Translations under genes and position numbers: made by a program
NCBI RefSeq assembly: GCF_000832985.1
Contig: NZ_CP009920.1
Location: forward strand, 124,001-188,000
Origin: Priestia megaterium NBRC 15308 = ATCC 14581
GTDB taxonomy: Bacteria > Bacillota > Bacilli > Bacillales > Bacillaceae_H
Direction: 5' to 3'
DNA length: 64,000 nucleotides
Shown: positions 55,281 through 64,000 of the stretch, one piece after another
Numbering within the stretch: the stretch's first letter is position 1
Layout of the letters: every line of letters starts with the position of its first letter
The notes under the pieces: generated by a model
What the model saw: only the letters and a program-made list of their open reading frames with translations
The model's database searches: none
What the model was told of the DNA's origin: nothing

Positions 55281-55778
55281 TTAAGCAGCGGCGGGATTCT
55301 TCTTAACAAATTTCATAAACAATCCGCGAACTAAAGGTCCCATAATGAGAAGCTGAAGCGGATAGGCTACGATAAAGTTTTTCATAACGATCAACGCATA
55401 GCTTGAAAGAAGCGGCTCTCCGTCTAAACCTTTCGTAAGTGACATCGTAATTAATCCGTATACAGACATGAAAAGCACCATTCCAATCACCATACATGAT
55501 GATAAAATCAACACGACTTTTAACTGTTTAGACTTATCAAACGGCAGTGAAAATGCTACTTTTTTTGCCACGGGACCTACTACGAAAGTTTCGATAATCA
55601 TGGCAACTACAAATGTGATAACCAAATTCAAAATACCTTCTGCAAGTGTGATATGCCCGATGACATCATTTATGAACATGTTATACATCGTCATCACAAG
55701 CACCATCCCTCCGCACATCATCATTCCAAAATACATACTTTCTTTTTTAGTTGTGGGCACATTCCTCATCCTTTTCAT
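55281..55778 (-). CDS. DUF2798 membrane protein
   Basis: 165 aa, four membrane helices in two similar halves (GMMMCGGMVLVMTMYNMFIND; SSCMVIGMVLFMSVYGLI), typical of DUF2798. Function unknown. Start uncertain (ATG 55778 or two codons later); no clear RBS. Confidence 0.8.
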   Translation of the reverse strand: MKRMRNVPTTKKESMYFGMMMCGGMVLVMTMYNMFINDVIGHITLAEGILNLVITFVVAMIIETFVVGPVAKKVAFSLPFDKSKQLKVVLILSSCMVIGMVLFMSVYGLITMSLTKGLDGEPLLSSYALIVMKNFIVAYPLQLLIMGPLVRGLFMKFVKKNPAAA

Positions 55779-55852
55779 GTTTTTTACTTGGCTTAGTATA
55801 GCTTTTTATCTTCCTTCTTCGTAAGTGAACATTTTGTGAACATTCATCTAAA

Positions 55853-55895
55853 AAAATGCCCTGTGATCAAAAAACAGTCACAGGGCATTTTTTTA
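55853..55895. terminator. Terminator-like hairpin without an adjacent gene end
   Basis: AAATGCCCTGTGA ... TCACAGGGCATTT, T-rich on both sides. Lies between DUF2798 and the symporter terminator; may end a small RNA. Confidence 0.75.
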
Positions 55896-55986
55896 GACTT
55901 AAGCGGCGCGTGCTCTTTTTTTGAGTAGGGCTGAGTATGGCAAATTACTCTAGTCTACATCGTTAATAAATGTTTGGAGATTTAAC

Positions 55987-56022
55987 AAAAAACCCCCGCT
56001 TTATGAGCTAAAGCGGGGGTTG
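55987..56022 (-). terminator. Terminator of the glutamate symporter gene
   Basis: AACCCCCGCTTT, loop, AAAGCGGGGGTT, T-run on the - strand. Confidence 0.92.
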
Positions 56023-56025
56023 GTT

Positions 56026-57270
56026 TTATAGAGATTCCGTGTGAGATGCAGGCGGAATTGGTGTTTGGGCTCGAAATACTTTTTCCCATTTCGAGACGAC
56101 GATACAGGCAATGGCGTGACCCGGAACGTTAACTCCTGTTCTGGCCATATCCATGATGCGGTCTACTCCAGCAATAATTGCGACTCCTTCAGCTGGCAGA
56201 CCTACTGCGTTGGCTGTGGCTAAAAGCACAACAAGTGAACCTGACGGGACAGCCGCAATTCCTTTACTTGTCATTACTAGTATAAGCATCATAAATAATT
56301 GCTGAGTTAGGGGCATGTCAATATTAAAAGCCTGTGCTAAAAAGACGCACGAAACGGATAAATACAGCGTGGAGCCATCACAGTTTAACGAAAGGCCGGA
56401 CGGAATAACAAACGACACCACTCGTTTAGGACATCCGTACTTTTCCATCCGCTCCATCAGCTGTGGCAGCACCGTTTCCGTACTTGTTGTTGAAAAGGCA
56501 ATAAGAAACAAGTCCCAAATCATTTTGAATACTTCAAAGTAGTTGAATTTGAACAAAAACCCAACAAGCGGAAATAAAACAAATAAAATAATAAAAAGAC
56601 CTAAAAAGACGGTTCCAATTAGCTTTAGCATTGGAAGCAGAAGTGCAATGCCGTATTGCCCTACAGATGCAGCCATTAGCGCTAGTACACCAAGAGGCGC
56701 TGTGACCATAACAATTTGCGTTAATTTAAACATAATTTTAGCCGTAGATTCAAAAAATTTCATTGCAGGTTCGGATGCTTTACCGACTCCTGCAGCGGCA
56801 ACACCGAATAAAATAGCAAAGAAAATCACGGCCAGCAAATCATTTTTTGCCATTACATCTACGATATTCGTTGGAATGATGTTCAAAATCATTTGTTTAA
56901 AGTCTACGACTTTGTCGGTGTACTGAGACAATTCACCGATATCTTTTTTAACAAGATGAGAAAGATCGAGGCCTACTCCGGGCTTTAGCAAATTCACTAA
57001 CAGCAGACCGATTCCTAATACGAGGGTAGTAATGATTTCAAACCAAATAATCGTCTTTAACCCTAGACTCCCCATTTGTTTCATACTGCCGCTTCCCGCA
57101 GCACCTATGACGATGGTTGAAAAGACAATCGGCACCACAATCATTTTAATGAGCCGGATAAACCCGTCTCCTACCGGTCTTAAAGCCATCCCAAAGTCCG
57201 GGAAAAAGTGCCCGATAACAGCTCCGATTACTAATGCAATTAAAATTTGAAACGCTAAAAACTTTTTCAC
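56026..57270 (-). CDS. gltP: Dicarboxylate/amino acid:cation symporter (glutamate, GltP type)
   Basis: 414 aa, DAACS family. Serine-rich hairpin [13 protein letters not shown] (HP1), the [13 protein letters not shown] block, and HP2/helix 8 [19 protein letters not shown]...[18 protein letters not shown] with the Asp/Arg substrate residues. Imports glutamate/aspartate with H+ or Na+. RBS GAAAGGGAGGTAGAA. Symbol inferred by resemblance. Confidence 0.9.
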   Translation of the reverse strand: MKKFLAFQILIALVIGAVIGHFFPDFGMALRPVGDGFIRLIKMIVVPIVFSTIVIGAAGSGSMKQMGSLGLKTIIWFEIITTLVLGIGLLLVNLLKPGVGLDLSHLVKKDIGELSQYTDKVVDFKQMILNIIPTNIVDVMAKNDLLAVIFFAILFGVAAAGVGKASEPAMKFFESTAKIMFKLTQIVMVTAPLGVLALMAASVGQYGIALLLPMLKLIGTVFLGLFIILFVLFPLVGFLFKFNYFEVFKMIWDLFLIAFSTTSTETVLPQLMERMEKYGCPKRVVSFVIPSGLSLNCDGSTLYLSVSCVFLAQAFNIDMPLTQQLFMMLILVMTSKGIAAVPSGSLVVLLATANAVGLPAEGVAIIAGVDRIMDMARTGVNVPGHAIACIVVSKWEKVFRAQTPIPPASHTESL

Positions 57271-57425
57271 ATTTCTACCTCCCTTTCGCCTTCATGAAAC
57301 GGACATCCATTCCATTAATATCCAAATTCTCAGACACTTTAAGTAAGTTCGGGACATTTAGCTAGATTCCTTCTAAAATAGACAAATTGGTCTATATATT
57401 TCGTTTTATCAGTTAAAATGCATAG

Positions 57426-57469
57426 AAAAAAGCCAGAGTGAAGTTGTTCTTGATCCTGGCTTTTTTAAT
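57426..57469 (-). terminator. Terminator of phnA-like gene
   Basis: AAAAAAGCCAG ... CTGGCTTTTTT. Confidence 0.85.
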
Positions 57470-57471
57470 TC

Positions 57472-57810
57472 TTATGCTTTTTTAACAAACTGAGATTTTA
57501 AGCTCATCGCTCCAAATCCGTCAATTTTGCAGTCGATGTTATGATCGCCTTCTACTAAACGAATGCTTTTTACTTTCGTTCCGATTTTCACAACCGATGA
57601 GCTTCCTTTTACTTTTAAGTCTTTGATGACAGTAACTGAATCTCCGTCTTTTAAAAGGTTCCCGTTTGCATCTTTTACAGTCAGCTGTTCTTCCGTGTTT
57701 TCTGTTTTTTCATCTTGTCCCCATTCATGCCCACACTCCGGGCAGACGAACAGGTTTCCATCTTCATATGTATACTGTGATTGACAGCTTGGACAATTAG
57801 GTACATTCAT
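57472..57810 (-). CDS. PhnA/YjdM family zinc-ribbon protein
   Basis: 112 aa. N-terminal zinc ribbon CPSCQSQY...[10 protein letters not shown] (Cys pairs at ~6/9 and ~18-24), then the PhnA SH3-like domain ([35 protein letters not shown]) ending [16 protein letters not shown]. Despite the name the family is not needed for phosphonate breakdown; function unclear. Confidence 0.92.
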   Translation of the reverse strand: MNVPNCPSCQSQYTYEDGNLFVCPECGHEWGQDEKTENTEEQLTVKDANGNLLKDGDSVTVIKDLKVKGSSSVVKIGTKVKSIRLVEGDHNIDCKIDGFGAMSLKSQFVKKA

Positions 57811-57900
57811 TTTCTTTTCCTCCAGCAGCAGCTCGTAACCAATGGTACGATCACGAGATTACATTTTTTATCTGTTTTATACTGTCACAATTTCATGAGA

Positions 57901-58101
57901 TTAACAAGCTTTTCTATTTCCTTGCTGCTGATGTTTTCTTTTCCAAATAAGTGAGCCGATAAACAGAACAAAACCCGCTCCAAAGACAAGAAGCTGATCT
58001 AAATAAAAGTCACTTGTTTTTACATACCGTATAATAAATAATCCTCCAAACATGAGCATCAGCATACATGAAAACCGAATGAGGTATGAATTGATGTCCA
58101 T
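57901..58101 (-). CDS. Small membrane protein, 66 aa
   Basis: Two hydrophobic helices (FSCMLMLMFGGLFII; LLVFGAGFVLFIGSLIW) and a basic tail. Ideal RBS AAAAAGGAGGAATGAAAG. Its first 92 bp overlap the end of the upstream ORF in another frame. Confidence 0.7.
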   Translation of the reverse strand: MDINSYLIRFSCMLMLMFGGLFIIRYVKTSDFYLDQLLVFGAGFVLFIGSLIWKRKHQQQGNRKAC

Positions 58102-58315
58102 CTTTCATTCCTCCTTTTTGTAAGACTTTTTTGTTATGAAAAAACGCGAACCATATGCCGAATGTAACCGCATATAACGGTAAAATGACGGCTAGTTTTT
58201 GCTTCCACCCTTTAAAAAAAGAAGAATTACGAAGCGCAAACCAAAGCTCTAACGTGCCGTATAATAAAAGTGCTCCCGCTGCTAGTATCGCAATCACAGT
58301 CTCTCCTAAGTCCAT
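58010..58315 (-). CDS. Small membrane protein, 101 aa, overlapping the next gene
   Basis: Two helices (VIAILAAGALLLYGTLELWFAL; LAVILPLYAVTFGIWFAFF), then a hydrophilic tail of ~30 residues read from DNA that also encodes the 66-aa protein. GAGGAGTATGT precedes ATG. Such a long overlap suggests the native stop may have been lost by a frameshift, so the tail may be non-native. Confidence 0.6.
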   Translation of the reverse strand: MDLGETVIAILAAGALLLYGTLELWFALRNSSFFKGWKQKLAVILPLYAVTFGIWFAFFHNKKVLQKGGMKDGHQFIPHSVFMYADAHVWRIIYYTVCKNK

Positions 58316-58541
58316 ACATACTCCTCACTTTCATTCTACGCACCTGAAGCTAAGCGCAGCGTATATAGTAAGTTTCATCATTATAAAAGAGCTTATAATC
58401 GTGATGCATACGAACTTTGAATACTTTTTCCTATATACATTTATTACCATTATATCATAATAAAAGCATTTTTGAGACTTTTTATATATGTAAATTATTG
58501 TATAATCAAAAGTAGACACAGAGAAAAAAGGGGAGAATTTT

Positions 58542-58880
58542 TTGAAGAGAACTCAGCTTATTTTTGTTATTACACTGCTTATTGAAACTGGATTAACCTA
58601 TGCGTGCTCATCATTTTTGTCTATCCGCTTTATTGAGCTTATGTTTTTTAGCGGACTTTTGTTTTCAGTTTTGACTTTTTGGTTTTCAAGTAGCGGAAGC
58701 AACAGCGCTTCTTCTCACTATAAAACTCATTCCATGAGGTTAATGTCTGGGGCCAATATTGAACACAATCCGTTTCGTCTGCGCTGGACGGCTTATTTTT
58801 TTGCTTCTTTAAGCTTTACGGGAGCGGGCCTGATTTTTTTCGTTCTGCTGCTGACGGACGTTATTCCTCCAGTAAGCTAA
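58542..58880 (+). CDS. Membrane protein of unknown function
   Basis: 112 aa with three helices (LIFVITLLIETGLTYACSSFL; LMFFSGLLFSVLTFWF; FFASLSFTGAGLIFFVLLLT) and a cytosolic linker with HYKTHSMRLMSGANIEHNPFRLRW. TTG start after AAAGGGGAGAATTTT. Related to small Bacillus proteins of unknown role. Confidence 0.75.
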   Translation: MKRTQLIFVITLLIETGLTYACSSFLSIRFIELMFFSGLLFSVLTFWFSSSGSNSASSHYKTHSMRLMSGANIEHNPFRLRWTAYFFASLSFTGAGLIFFVLLLTDVIPPVS

Positions 58881-58908
58881 AAAACCTGCTCTTCACAGAG
58901 AGCAGGAA
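58879..58908. terminator. Bidirectional terminator
   Basis: CCTGCTCT, TCACAG loop, AGAGCAGG. Confidence 0.75.
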
Positions 58909-58909
58909 C

Positions 58910-59521
58910 TTACGAGAACAGCTTGAGAGGCAGGCATTTTCGCTTTACTTTATTCGCAACAGCTTGAGTCACATGATCTTTTAAAGGCCTAGTCAATATT
59001 CGTTTCAGCGGATGTTTTAGCATCCGTTTGCTCACGGGAACTTTAAAGATAACGCTGAGAATTACTGTTGCTAAAACCGAGAGCAGCAATACCGCAAAAG
59101 GCTTTTTTTGAAACCATCTCGAGAAGATAAGCATCATTACGTAAATAAGTGCTGACCACCCCAAATGCCAGCCGTGCCTAAATGTAATTCCCTTACACCT
59201 GAGCCCAACCCATTCTACAAACGAAGCTGTACATACCCATTTTGTAATATATTTCACCTGCTTAGCGAGTGTAGACGGATAAGTAGCTAAGAACGACAAA
59301 ATCATGAGAGGCGTAATGAACATAAGGTGTAAAATACGCAGTAGTTTTAATGAAAGATGAGAAGATTTAAAATCCCAAAGCAATTTATCATTACATAAAA
59401 AATAGTAGAGAATATTAAAAAAGCTCACGTATAAAACCCCAGCATACAGCTCGCGTATTTTGTTCCACGTTTTCTTATGGATATTTTGAAAAACCAGCCA
59501 TAGAAGGACAGAAATATGCAC
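58910..59521 (-). CDS. CBO0543-type membrane protein, copy 1
   Basis: 203 aa, about five hydrophobic helices. FVEWVGLRCKGITFRHGWHLGWSALIYVMMLIF is the diagnostic end of the family; a long basic C-terminal tail follows (KRMLKHPLKRILTRPLKD). Function unknown. The gene pair at 58910 and 59563 looks like a tandem duplication with divergence. Confidence 0.7.
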   Translation of the reverse strand: MHISVLLWLVFQNIHKKTWNKIRELYAGVLYVSFFNILYYFLCNDKLLWDFKSSHLSLKLLRILHLMFITPLMILSFLATYPSTLAKQVKYITKWVCTASFVEWVGLRCKGITFRHGWHLGWSALIYVMMLIFSRWFQKKPFAVLLLSVLATVILSVIFKVPVSKRMLKHPLKRILTRPLKDHVTQAVANKVKRKCLPLKLFS

Positions 59522-59562
59522 CTTTGTTCACCTCTCTAACGTCGTTTTTAGAATCTCTGTTA

Positions 59563-60063
59563 TTATATTTTCGTTTCTTTCTGCTTCTTTTCAATTTGTC
59601 GAATCCATCCAATCAGCATCCGGTTAAGATACGATTTTAACGTTACGCTAGTAAAAGTGTGATACCACATCCAGCCGGTTTTCCATTCGATAAGATTCGT
59701 CCGTTTTTCAGCCCATAATTCAATAAAAAACATAGGAATCGTAAAGAGCACAATTTTATATAAAACTTTTAGCCCTTTATCGTAATACGTAGCCTGATTA
59801 ATCATGACGGATATCATAGGATACAGCAAAAAATCGAACAACACGTTAATTCTAAACTGTTTTTTCAATAAGCGAGTTGGATATCGAAGAAGGCCGTGAG
59901 TAATAATAAATTTATCAATAATACCATTTGTTAAGGCGTTAAATACATAGGCCAGCAGCCAGTCTTTAATCGGTGGTTTTCTAAATAAAAAAGGGAGAAT
60001 TCCTAGGGCGATAATCAGCATTACACGTAAAAATTTCACTTCAAACTTTTTATTTCTCATCAC
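59563..60063 (-). CDS. CBO0543-type membrane protein, copy 2
   Basis: 166 aa. Helices include VMLIIALGILPFLF and YKIVLFTIPMFFIELWAEKRTNLIEWKTGWMWYHTFTSVTLKSYLNRMLIGW; the ELWAEKRT-IEWKTGWMWYHT block parallels the EWVGLRCKGITFRHGWHLGWS block of the neighbour. Function unknown. RBS GAAAGGAGCGAAAAGGTG. Confidence 0.75.
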   Translation of the reverse strand: MMRNKKFEVKFLRVMLIIALGILPFLFRKPPIKDWLLAYVFNALTNGIIDKFIITHGLLRYPTRLLKKQFRINVLFDFLLYPMISVMINQATYYDKGLKVLYKIVLFTIPMFFIELWAEKRTNLIEWKTGWMWYHTFTSVTLKSYLNRMLIGWIRQIEKKQKETKI

Positions 60064-60297
60064 CTTTTCGCTCCTTTCACCAAGTGTTGTTAGCCTACCT
60101 TCATGTCAATTGGCAGCTTGAGACGGCTGTTCTCACCACGCTCAATTATTGCTTATATTAATTTATAAAGATACGTAGCAGCGTCTAATGTAAATTCCCC
60201 GTACATAACCCCTAAGTTCACGTTATCCATACATACGTAAATGTTTGTTTTAGTTTTAAGTTCTTTGAAGAGATTTATACATGTGGTTGAGACATGA

Positions 60298-60334
60298 AAA
60301 AAGCCCAACTCTAATCAGTACGGGCTTCTTCCTC
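60298..60334 (-). terminator. Terminator of the gamma-glutamyltransferase-like gene
   Basis: AAGCCC ... GGGCTT hairpin with T-run on the - strand. The rest of 60064-60358 shows no gene. Confidence 0.7.
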
Positions 60335-60358
60335 CACCTATTTTGTTTACTTTGAGCG

Positions 60359-61969
60359 CTACCATCCAGCTACAAATCCATCCGTTCGTGATTCACTTCC
60401 TCCGCATAGCACGCCGCTTTCAGGATCTCTCCAAATAATCTGTCCGCGCCCAAATGCCATTGAATCAACAGCTACTTCAATTTTATGTCCTTTTCGTTCA
60501 AGCGCTTGTGCTACGTGTGAGGGAAAAGCTGGCTCCACAAACACCGTTTTATCTTTTTTCCACTGCCATCTTGGCGCGTCTAAAGCGGCTTGAGGATGAA
60601 GCTGAAAGTCAATCGTATTCATGACAACTTGCATATGTCCCTGCGGCTGCATAAAACCTCCCATCACGCCAAACGGTCCTACGGGCTCATTATTTTTAGT
60701 GAGAAAGCCTGGAATAATGGTATGAAACGTTTTTTTATTAGGAGCAAGGCAGTTATCGTGATCAGGGTCCATTGAAAAATTATGGCCGCGGTTTTGCAAG
60801 GCAATTCCCGTTTCTGGCACAACGATTCCAGAACCAAAGCCCATATAATTACTTTGAATAAATGAAACCATGTTTCCCGCTTCATCAGCCGTTGCTAAAT
60901 ACACCGTTCCGCTTCCGACAGGTTCTCCCGCTTCAGGCCGAAGAGCATGTTCTTTTATAAGACTGCGGCGATAGCTTGCATATGTATCAGACAGCAGCTC
61001 ACTAACAGACACGCTCATTTTTGCTTCTTCCGTAATGTATTTTTCCCCGTCCGCAAACGCAAGCTTTATCGCTTCTATTTGTTTATGATACGTATCCACA
61101 GCGTCTTTTTCTTGAAGCTCAAAGCCTTTGACAATATTTAATGCCATTAACGCAACAAGCCCCTGACCGTTCGGAGGAATTTCCCATACATCATATCCAC
61201 GGTAGTGAGCGGAAATCGGGTTCACCCACTCGGGCTCATAAGCAGCCAAATCTTCCTTGGATAAAAAGCCGCTATATTTTTTGCTGAATGCATCAATACG
61301 ATCCGCAAGCTCGCCTTTATAAAACGCTTCTGCATCTGTTTCACCAATGAGCTGAAGCGTACGGGCATGATGGATGGATGACCACATTTCTCCTGCTTTT
61401 GGTGCTCGTCCATTTGGGGCAAACGTTTGAAACCATGACTCAAATTCTTCGCTTGTATGTACTCGTTTGAACGTATCGTACGCTTGTTTCCATTGTTTCG
61501 CGAGAGTAGGCGCTAGCGGAAATCCTTCTTTGGCGTACTGAATGGCAGGCTGCAGTACTTGAGAAAGAGGCAGTTTGCCAAATCGCTTCGATAAAGCAGC
61601 CCAAGCAGCCGGAGCCCCGGGAACCGTAACGGGAATCATTCCGTCCTTAGGAATATCTCTGTATCCTTTTTCCTTTAGCGCATCAATGGAAATAGACTGC
61701 GGAGAAGGTCCACTAGCATTTAGTCCGTACAGCTGATCATTTGTCCAAACAAGCGCAAACGCGTCTCCTCCGATTCCATTAGATGCGGGCTCTAATACAG
61801 TAAGGCTCGCTGCTGTCGCGATTGCTGCATCAATGGCATTGCCGCCTTTTTTTAAAATATCAAGGCCTGCCTGCGCTGCGAGCGGCTGAGATGTAGATAC
61901 CATTCCTTTTTTTGCATAAACGGGAACTCGGTAAGATGGATATGGATGATAATGCGGATCATAGGTCAT
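60359..61969 (-). CDS. ywrD: Gamma-glutamyltransferase-like Ntn hydrolase (YwrD type)
   Basis: 536 aa. GGT fold: AAQAGLDILKKGGNAIDAAIATAASLTVLEPASNGIGGD start, nucleophile Thr355 in GSGTVYLATAD that is exposed by self-cleavage, and GGFMQPQGHMQVVMN near the end. No signal peptide, unlike secreted Ggt, so a cytosolic YwrD-like enzyme. Substrate uncertain (gamma-glutamyl amides or cephalosporin-type acyl groups). Confidence 0.9.
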   Translation of the reverse strand: MTYDPHYHPYPSYRVPVYAKKGMVSTSQPLAAQAGLDILKKGGNAIDAAIATAASLTVLEPASNGIGGDAFALVWTNDQLYGLNASGPSPQSISIDALKEKGYRDIPKDGMIPVTVPGAPAAWAALSKRFGKLPLSQVLQPAIQYAKEGFPLAPTLAKQWKQAYDTFKRVHTSEEFESWFQTFAPNGRAPKAGEMWSSIHHARTLQLIGETDAEAFYKGELADRIDAFSKKYSGFLSKEDLAAYEPEWVNPISAHYRGYDVWEIPPNGQGLVALMALNIVKGFELQEKDAVDTYHKQIEAIKLAFADGEKYITEEAKMSVSVSELLSDTYASYRRSLIKEHALRPEAGEPVGSGTVYLATADEAGNMVSFIQSNYMGFGSGIVVPETGIALQNRGHNFSMDPDHDNCLAPNKKTFHTIIPGFLTKNNEPVGPFGVMGGFMQPQGHMQVVMNTIDFQLHPQAALDAPRWQWKKDKTVFVEPAFPSHVAQALERKGHKIEVAVDSMAFGRGQIIWRDPESGVLCGGSESRTDGFVAGW

Positions 61970-62131
61970 AAAAGCGCCCCTTTTTAGATATTTAAATTTT
62001 CTAAAAAATATAACTTCTTTATTTTATCATATTCATAACGCATCGGCTTTTTTTATCTTAGAATGACATGACGTCTCTTACCTAAAATTGGTATACTGAT
62101 AGAGTACAAGAATCGCCAAGGAGGATGATGT

Positions 62132-63520
62132 ATGAAAAAAGTAAAAGCTGCCCTTCCACTCGCTGTTTCTTTAGCACTCGGACTTCAAGTACTCCCTATG
62201 TCCACTTCACCTGTTCAAGCTGAAGCAGCGGCAAATGCTGCTCATCATTCAGCAAAAGTTGAAGTCAAACGAGCAAACGCATTTTTAACGAATGTCGCCA
62301 ACGGCAAAACAAAAGAAGCTAAGCGCTACTTTTCCCGCAGCCTGCAGTCCAAAATGAGTGAAGACAACCTAAAAATATGGTGGTCAGCTCTAACGGCTCA
62401 GTTTGGTTCTGTAAAAAAGATTGGTACATCTGTACAAGGTGAAGTCAATACCGTTCATCGAAATATAGAAATCCCAATTGAATTTGAACACGTATCAGCT
62501 ACTTTAACCGTTCGATTTAGTCAAAATCGTCAAATTGATGATTGGCGAATCGTACCGGAGGAGCGCCAGTTTTCGTTTTCCACACCGTCTTATGACACCC
62601 CTAAGAACTACAGTGAAAAACAGCTTTCAATCGGCAAAGCACCTTACGAACTTCCAGCAACGCTTACTCTTCCAACACGTTCAAAACATCAAAATGTACC
62701 CGTTGTCATATTAGTTCACGGATCAGGACCTTCTGATCAAGATGAAACGTTTATGAGCTTAAAGCCGTTTCGAGATCTGGCTTCTGGACTGGCTTCTCGA
62801 GGAATCGCCGTTTTACGCTACAACAAGCGTACATACGAACATACAGCTAAAATGTCCGGTGAAAGTAAAATAAACGTTGACGATGAAACAACGGATGATG
62901 CCGTACTCGCAGTCAAAGCAATGGCGAAACAAAAAGGTATCGACAGCCGCAATATTTTTATACTGGGACACAGTCAAGGCGGCATGATGATGCCCAGAAT
63001 TTTAAAGCAAACGCAGGACAAAAGCGTGCGCGGCTCTATTTTACTTGCTGCACCGAGCCGCACACTTCCAGAGTTAATGCTTGAACAATTTGCCTATCTT
63101 GTATCGCTGAATCAGCTTCCAAAAGAGCAGCTTACTTTTTTTCAGCAGCAGTTTGCCATTTTACAAGACCCAAGCTTTTCGCCAGCTCAGCCGCCAAAAG
63201 AGTTCCTGCTTGGCACGCCTTATTTTTGGTATGACTTAGCTCACTGGCACCCTGCAGAAGTCGCAAAATCTCAGGACACGCCTCTGCTTTTTTTACAAGG
63301 AGCGCGTGATTATCAAGTAACGACGGAAGATTTTGAAGGCTGGAAACAAAGCTTATCTCAGCGTTCCAACACTTCTTTTAAGCTTTATCCAAAGCTCAAC
63401 CACTTTTTCACAGAAGGAACTGGTGAAAAAAGCACGCCCGATGAATATGCTGTTTCAGCCAACATTCCTTCTTATGTCATTGATGATATTGTGAAATGGG
63501 TTCGTGAAACGAAAAAGTAA
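62132..63520 (+). CDS. Secreted alpha/beta hydrolase with DUF3887 domain
   Basis: 462 aa. Sec signal peptide (~1-32, cut after PVQA), DUF3887-type domain ~40-150 (KRANAFLTNVANGKTKEAKRYFS, WWSALTAQFGS), then an esterase domain: oxyanion VILVHGSGPSDQDE, nucleophile elbow GHSQGG, acid in LQGARDYQVT and His in KLNHFFTEG. Substrate unknown; likely an esterase outside the cell. RBS AAGGAGGATGATGT. Confidence 0.92.
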   Translation: MKKVKAALPLAVSLALGLQVLPMSTSPVQAEAAANAAHHSAKVEVKRANAFLTNVANGKTKEAKRYFSRSLQSKMSEDNLKIWWSALTAQFGSVKKIGTSVQGEVNTVHRNIEIPIEFEHVSATLTVRFSQNRQIDDWRIVPEERQFSFSTPSYDTPKNYSEKQLSIGKAPYELPATLTLPTRSKHQNVPVVILVHGSGPSDQDETFMSLKPFRDLASGLASRGIAVLRYNKRTYEHTAKMSGESKINVDDETTDDAVLAVKAMAKQKGIDSRNIFILGHSQGGMMMPRILKQTQDKSVRGSILLAAPSRTLPELMLEQFAYLVSLNQLPKEQLTFFQQQFAILQDPSFSPAQPPKEFLLGTPYFWYDLAHWHPAEVAKSQDTPLLFLQGARDYQVTTEDFEGWKQSLSQRSNTSFKLYPKLNHFFTEGTGEKSTPDEYAVSANIPSYVIDDIVKWVRETKK

Positions 63521-63558
63521 AGAAAAAAGAGCGGCTGTTTCCGCTCTTTTTTCTTTAC
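63520..63558. terminator. Bidirectional terminator
   Basis: AAAGAAAAAAGAGCGG, CTGTTT loop, and complement. Confidence 0.92.
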
Positions 63559-63884
63559 TTTTTATTTAAGATGATATGCGACTGATCGGAAGAAGCGGTG
63601 GATTTTCTTCCTTTTCCCCAGCCTACAGCTTCCCGGTAACTTCCGAGCAAGTGCTGATTTATTACATGCTGTTCATTTACTTCTACAGTTTGTTCAGCTA
63701 AAGGCGTCACATATAAAGCATCTACCGGACAGTACAGTTCACACATAAAGCAAGTTTGACAATCGGATTGACGAGCTATGGAAGGAGCACCTCCCATTCG
63801 AGAGCGGTCAAAGACATTTGTTGGACAAACGGATACACAAAGATTGCAGTTAATACATCGGTCTTCACTAAGAAGCTCGATCAT
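63555..63884 (-). CDS. Two-cluster 4Fe-4S ferredoxin
   Basis: 109 aa. Two CxxCxxCxxxCP motifs (CINCNLCVSVCP and CQTCFMCELYCP) for two 4Fe-4S clusters, then a ~35-residue tail. Its ATG overlaps the TAA of the upstream partial gene (TAATG), so it is probably an electron-transfer subunit for that product. Confidence 0.93.
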   Translation of the reverse strand: MIELLSEDRCINCNLCVSVCPTNVFDRSRMGGAPSIARQSDCQTCFMCELYCPVDALYVTPLAEQTVEVNEQHVINQHLLGSYREAVGWGKGRKSTASSDQSHIILNKK

Positions 63885-64000
63885 TAAATAACCCCCTTTA
63901 CGCGATCAGAAGATTTTGTACCTAAGGGTCTCGCCCAGACTTCCTGCACCCCTCCGCTTAGAATGCGGTAGTGTTGCTTGGAATCCATAAACGGAAAATC
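63884..64000 (-). CDS. C-terminal end of an unidentified protein, partner of the ferredoxin
   Basis: Open to the window edge; 38 residues, DFPFMDSKQHYRILSG... to ...SSDRVKGVI. Too short to identify. Coupling to a ferredoxin suggests a flavoprotein reductase/dehydrogenase subunit; this is inference only. Confidence 0.55.
   Translation of the reverse strand, partial: DFPFMDSKQHYRILSGGVQEVWARPLGTKSSDRVKGVI

Overview
The window is chromosomal DNA of a Priestia (Bacillus) megaterium strain, probably close to the type strain. It carries a complete 14-gene gas vesicle cluster in the gene order known for this species. It also carries the fatty-acid hydroxylase cytochrome P450 BM3 (CYP102A1) with its repressor Bm3R1, which as far as I can recall match the published sequences. 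The spore genes (cwlJ, cotJABC, a YjcZ-type peptide), low GC, strong AGGAGG ribosome binding sites and U-tailed terminators fit a spore-forming Bacillaceae. No rRNA, tRNA, CRISPR array or intact insertion sequence was seen.

Layout. 0-5 kb: end of an NTF2-like gene, a radical SAM protein, a 39-aa gene, then a second, compact gas vesicle operon on the + strand (gvpA-R-F-G-L-S-K-J paralogues plus a 42-aa ORF). 5-14 kb: lipoprotein, CwlJ, a DHFR-like protein with a divergent WYL regulator, the bm3R1-CYP102A1 operon with its palindromic operator, and cotJABC. 14-20 kb: AraC/LysE pair, a two-component system, a GDPD, a truncated PepSY gene sharing the two-component palindrome, and a SatA-like acetyltransferase. 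20-26 kb: pentose phosphate operon zwf-tkt-gnd-tal; tkt has a 21-bp in-frame tandem duplication beside a catalytic residue. 26-45 kb: small metabolic and regulatory genes, a two-component/ABC transporter operon, a GAF histidine kinase, Gly-rich proteins, a MerR system with two 19-bp-spacer promoters, and a DMT transporter/AraC pair. 45-52 kb: the main gas vesicle cluster on the - strand, gvpA-P-Q-B-R-N-F-G-L-S-K-J-T-U. 52-64 kb: a stress protein with a sigma-B-like promoter, MFS/LysR pair, glutamate symporter, PhnA, membrane proteins, a gamma-glutamyltransferase-like enzyme, an esterase and a ferredoxin.

The most interesting feature is the pair of gas vesicle clusters about 40 kb apart in opposite orientation. 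The small one lacks gvpN, P, Q, T, U and the second structural gene. What it keeps corresponds to the eight families (A, O, F, G, J, K, L, M) reported as the minimal set in haloarchaea, with R standing for O and S for the second J/M-type protein. It looks like a second, perhaps differently regulated, gas-vesicle-like assembly system. Other leads are the shared palindrome linking the two-component system to the PepSY gene, the tkt duplication, the MerR-controlled 37-aa membrane peptide, and a coiled-coil motif shared by GvpJ, GvpP and GvpT.
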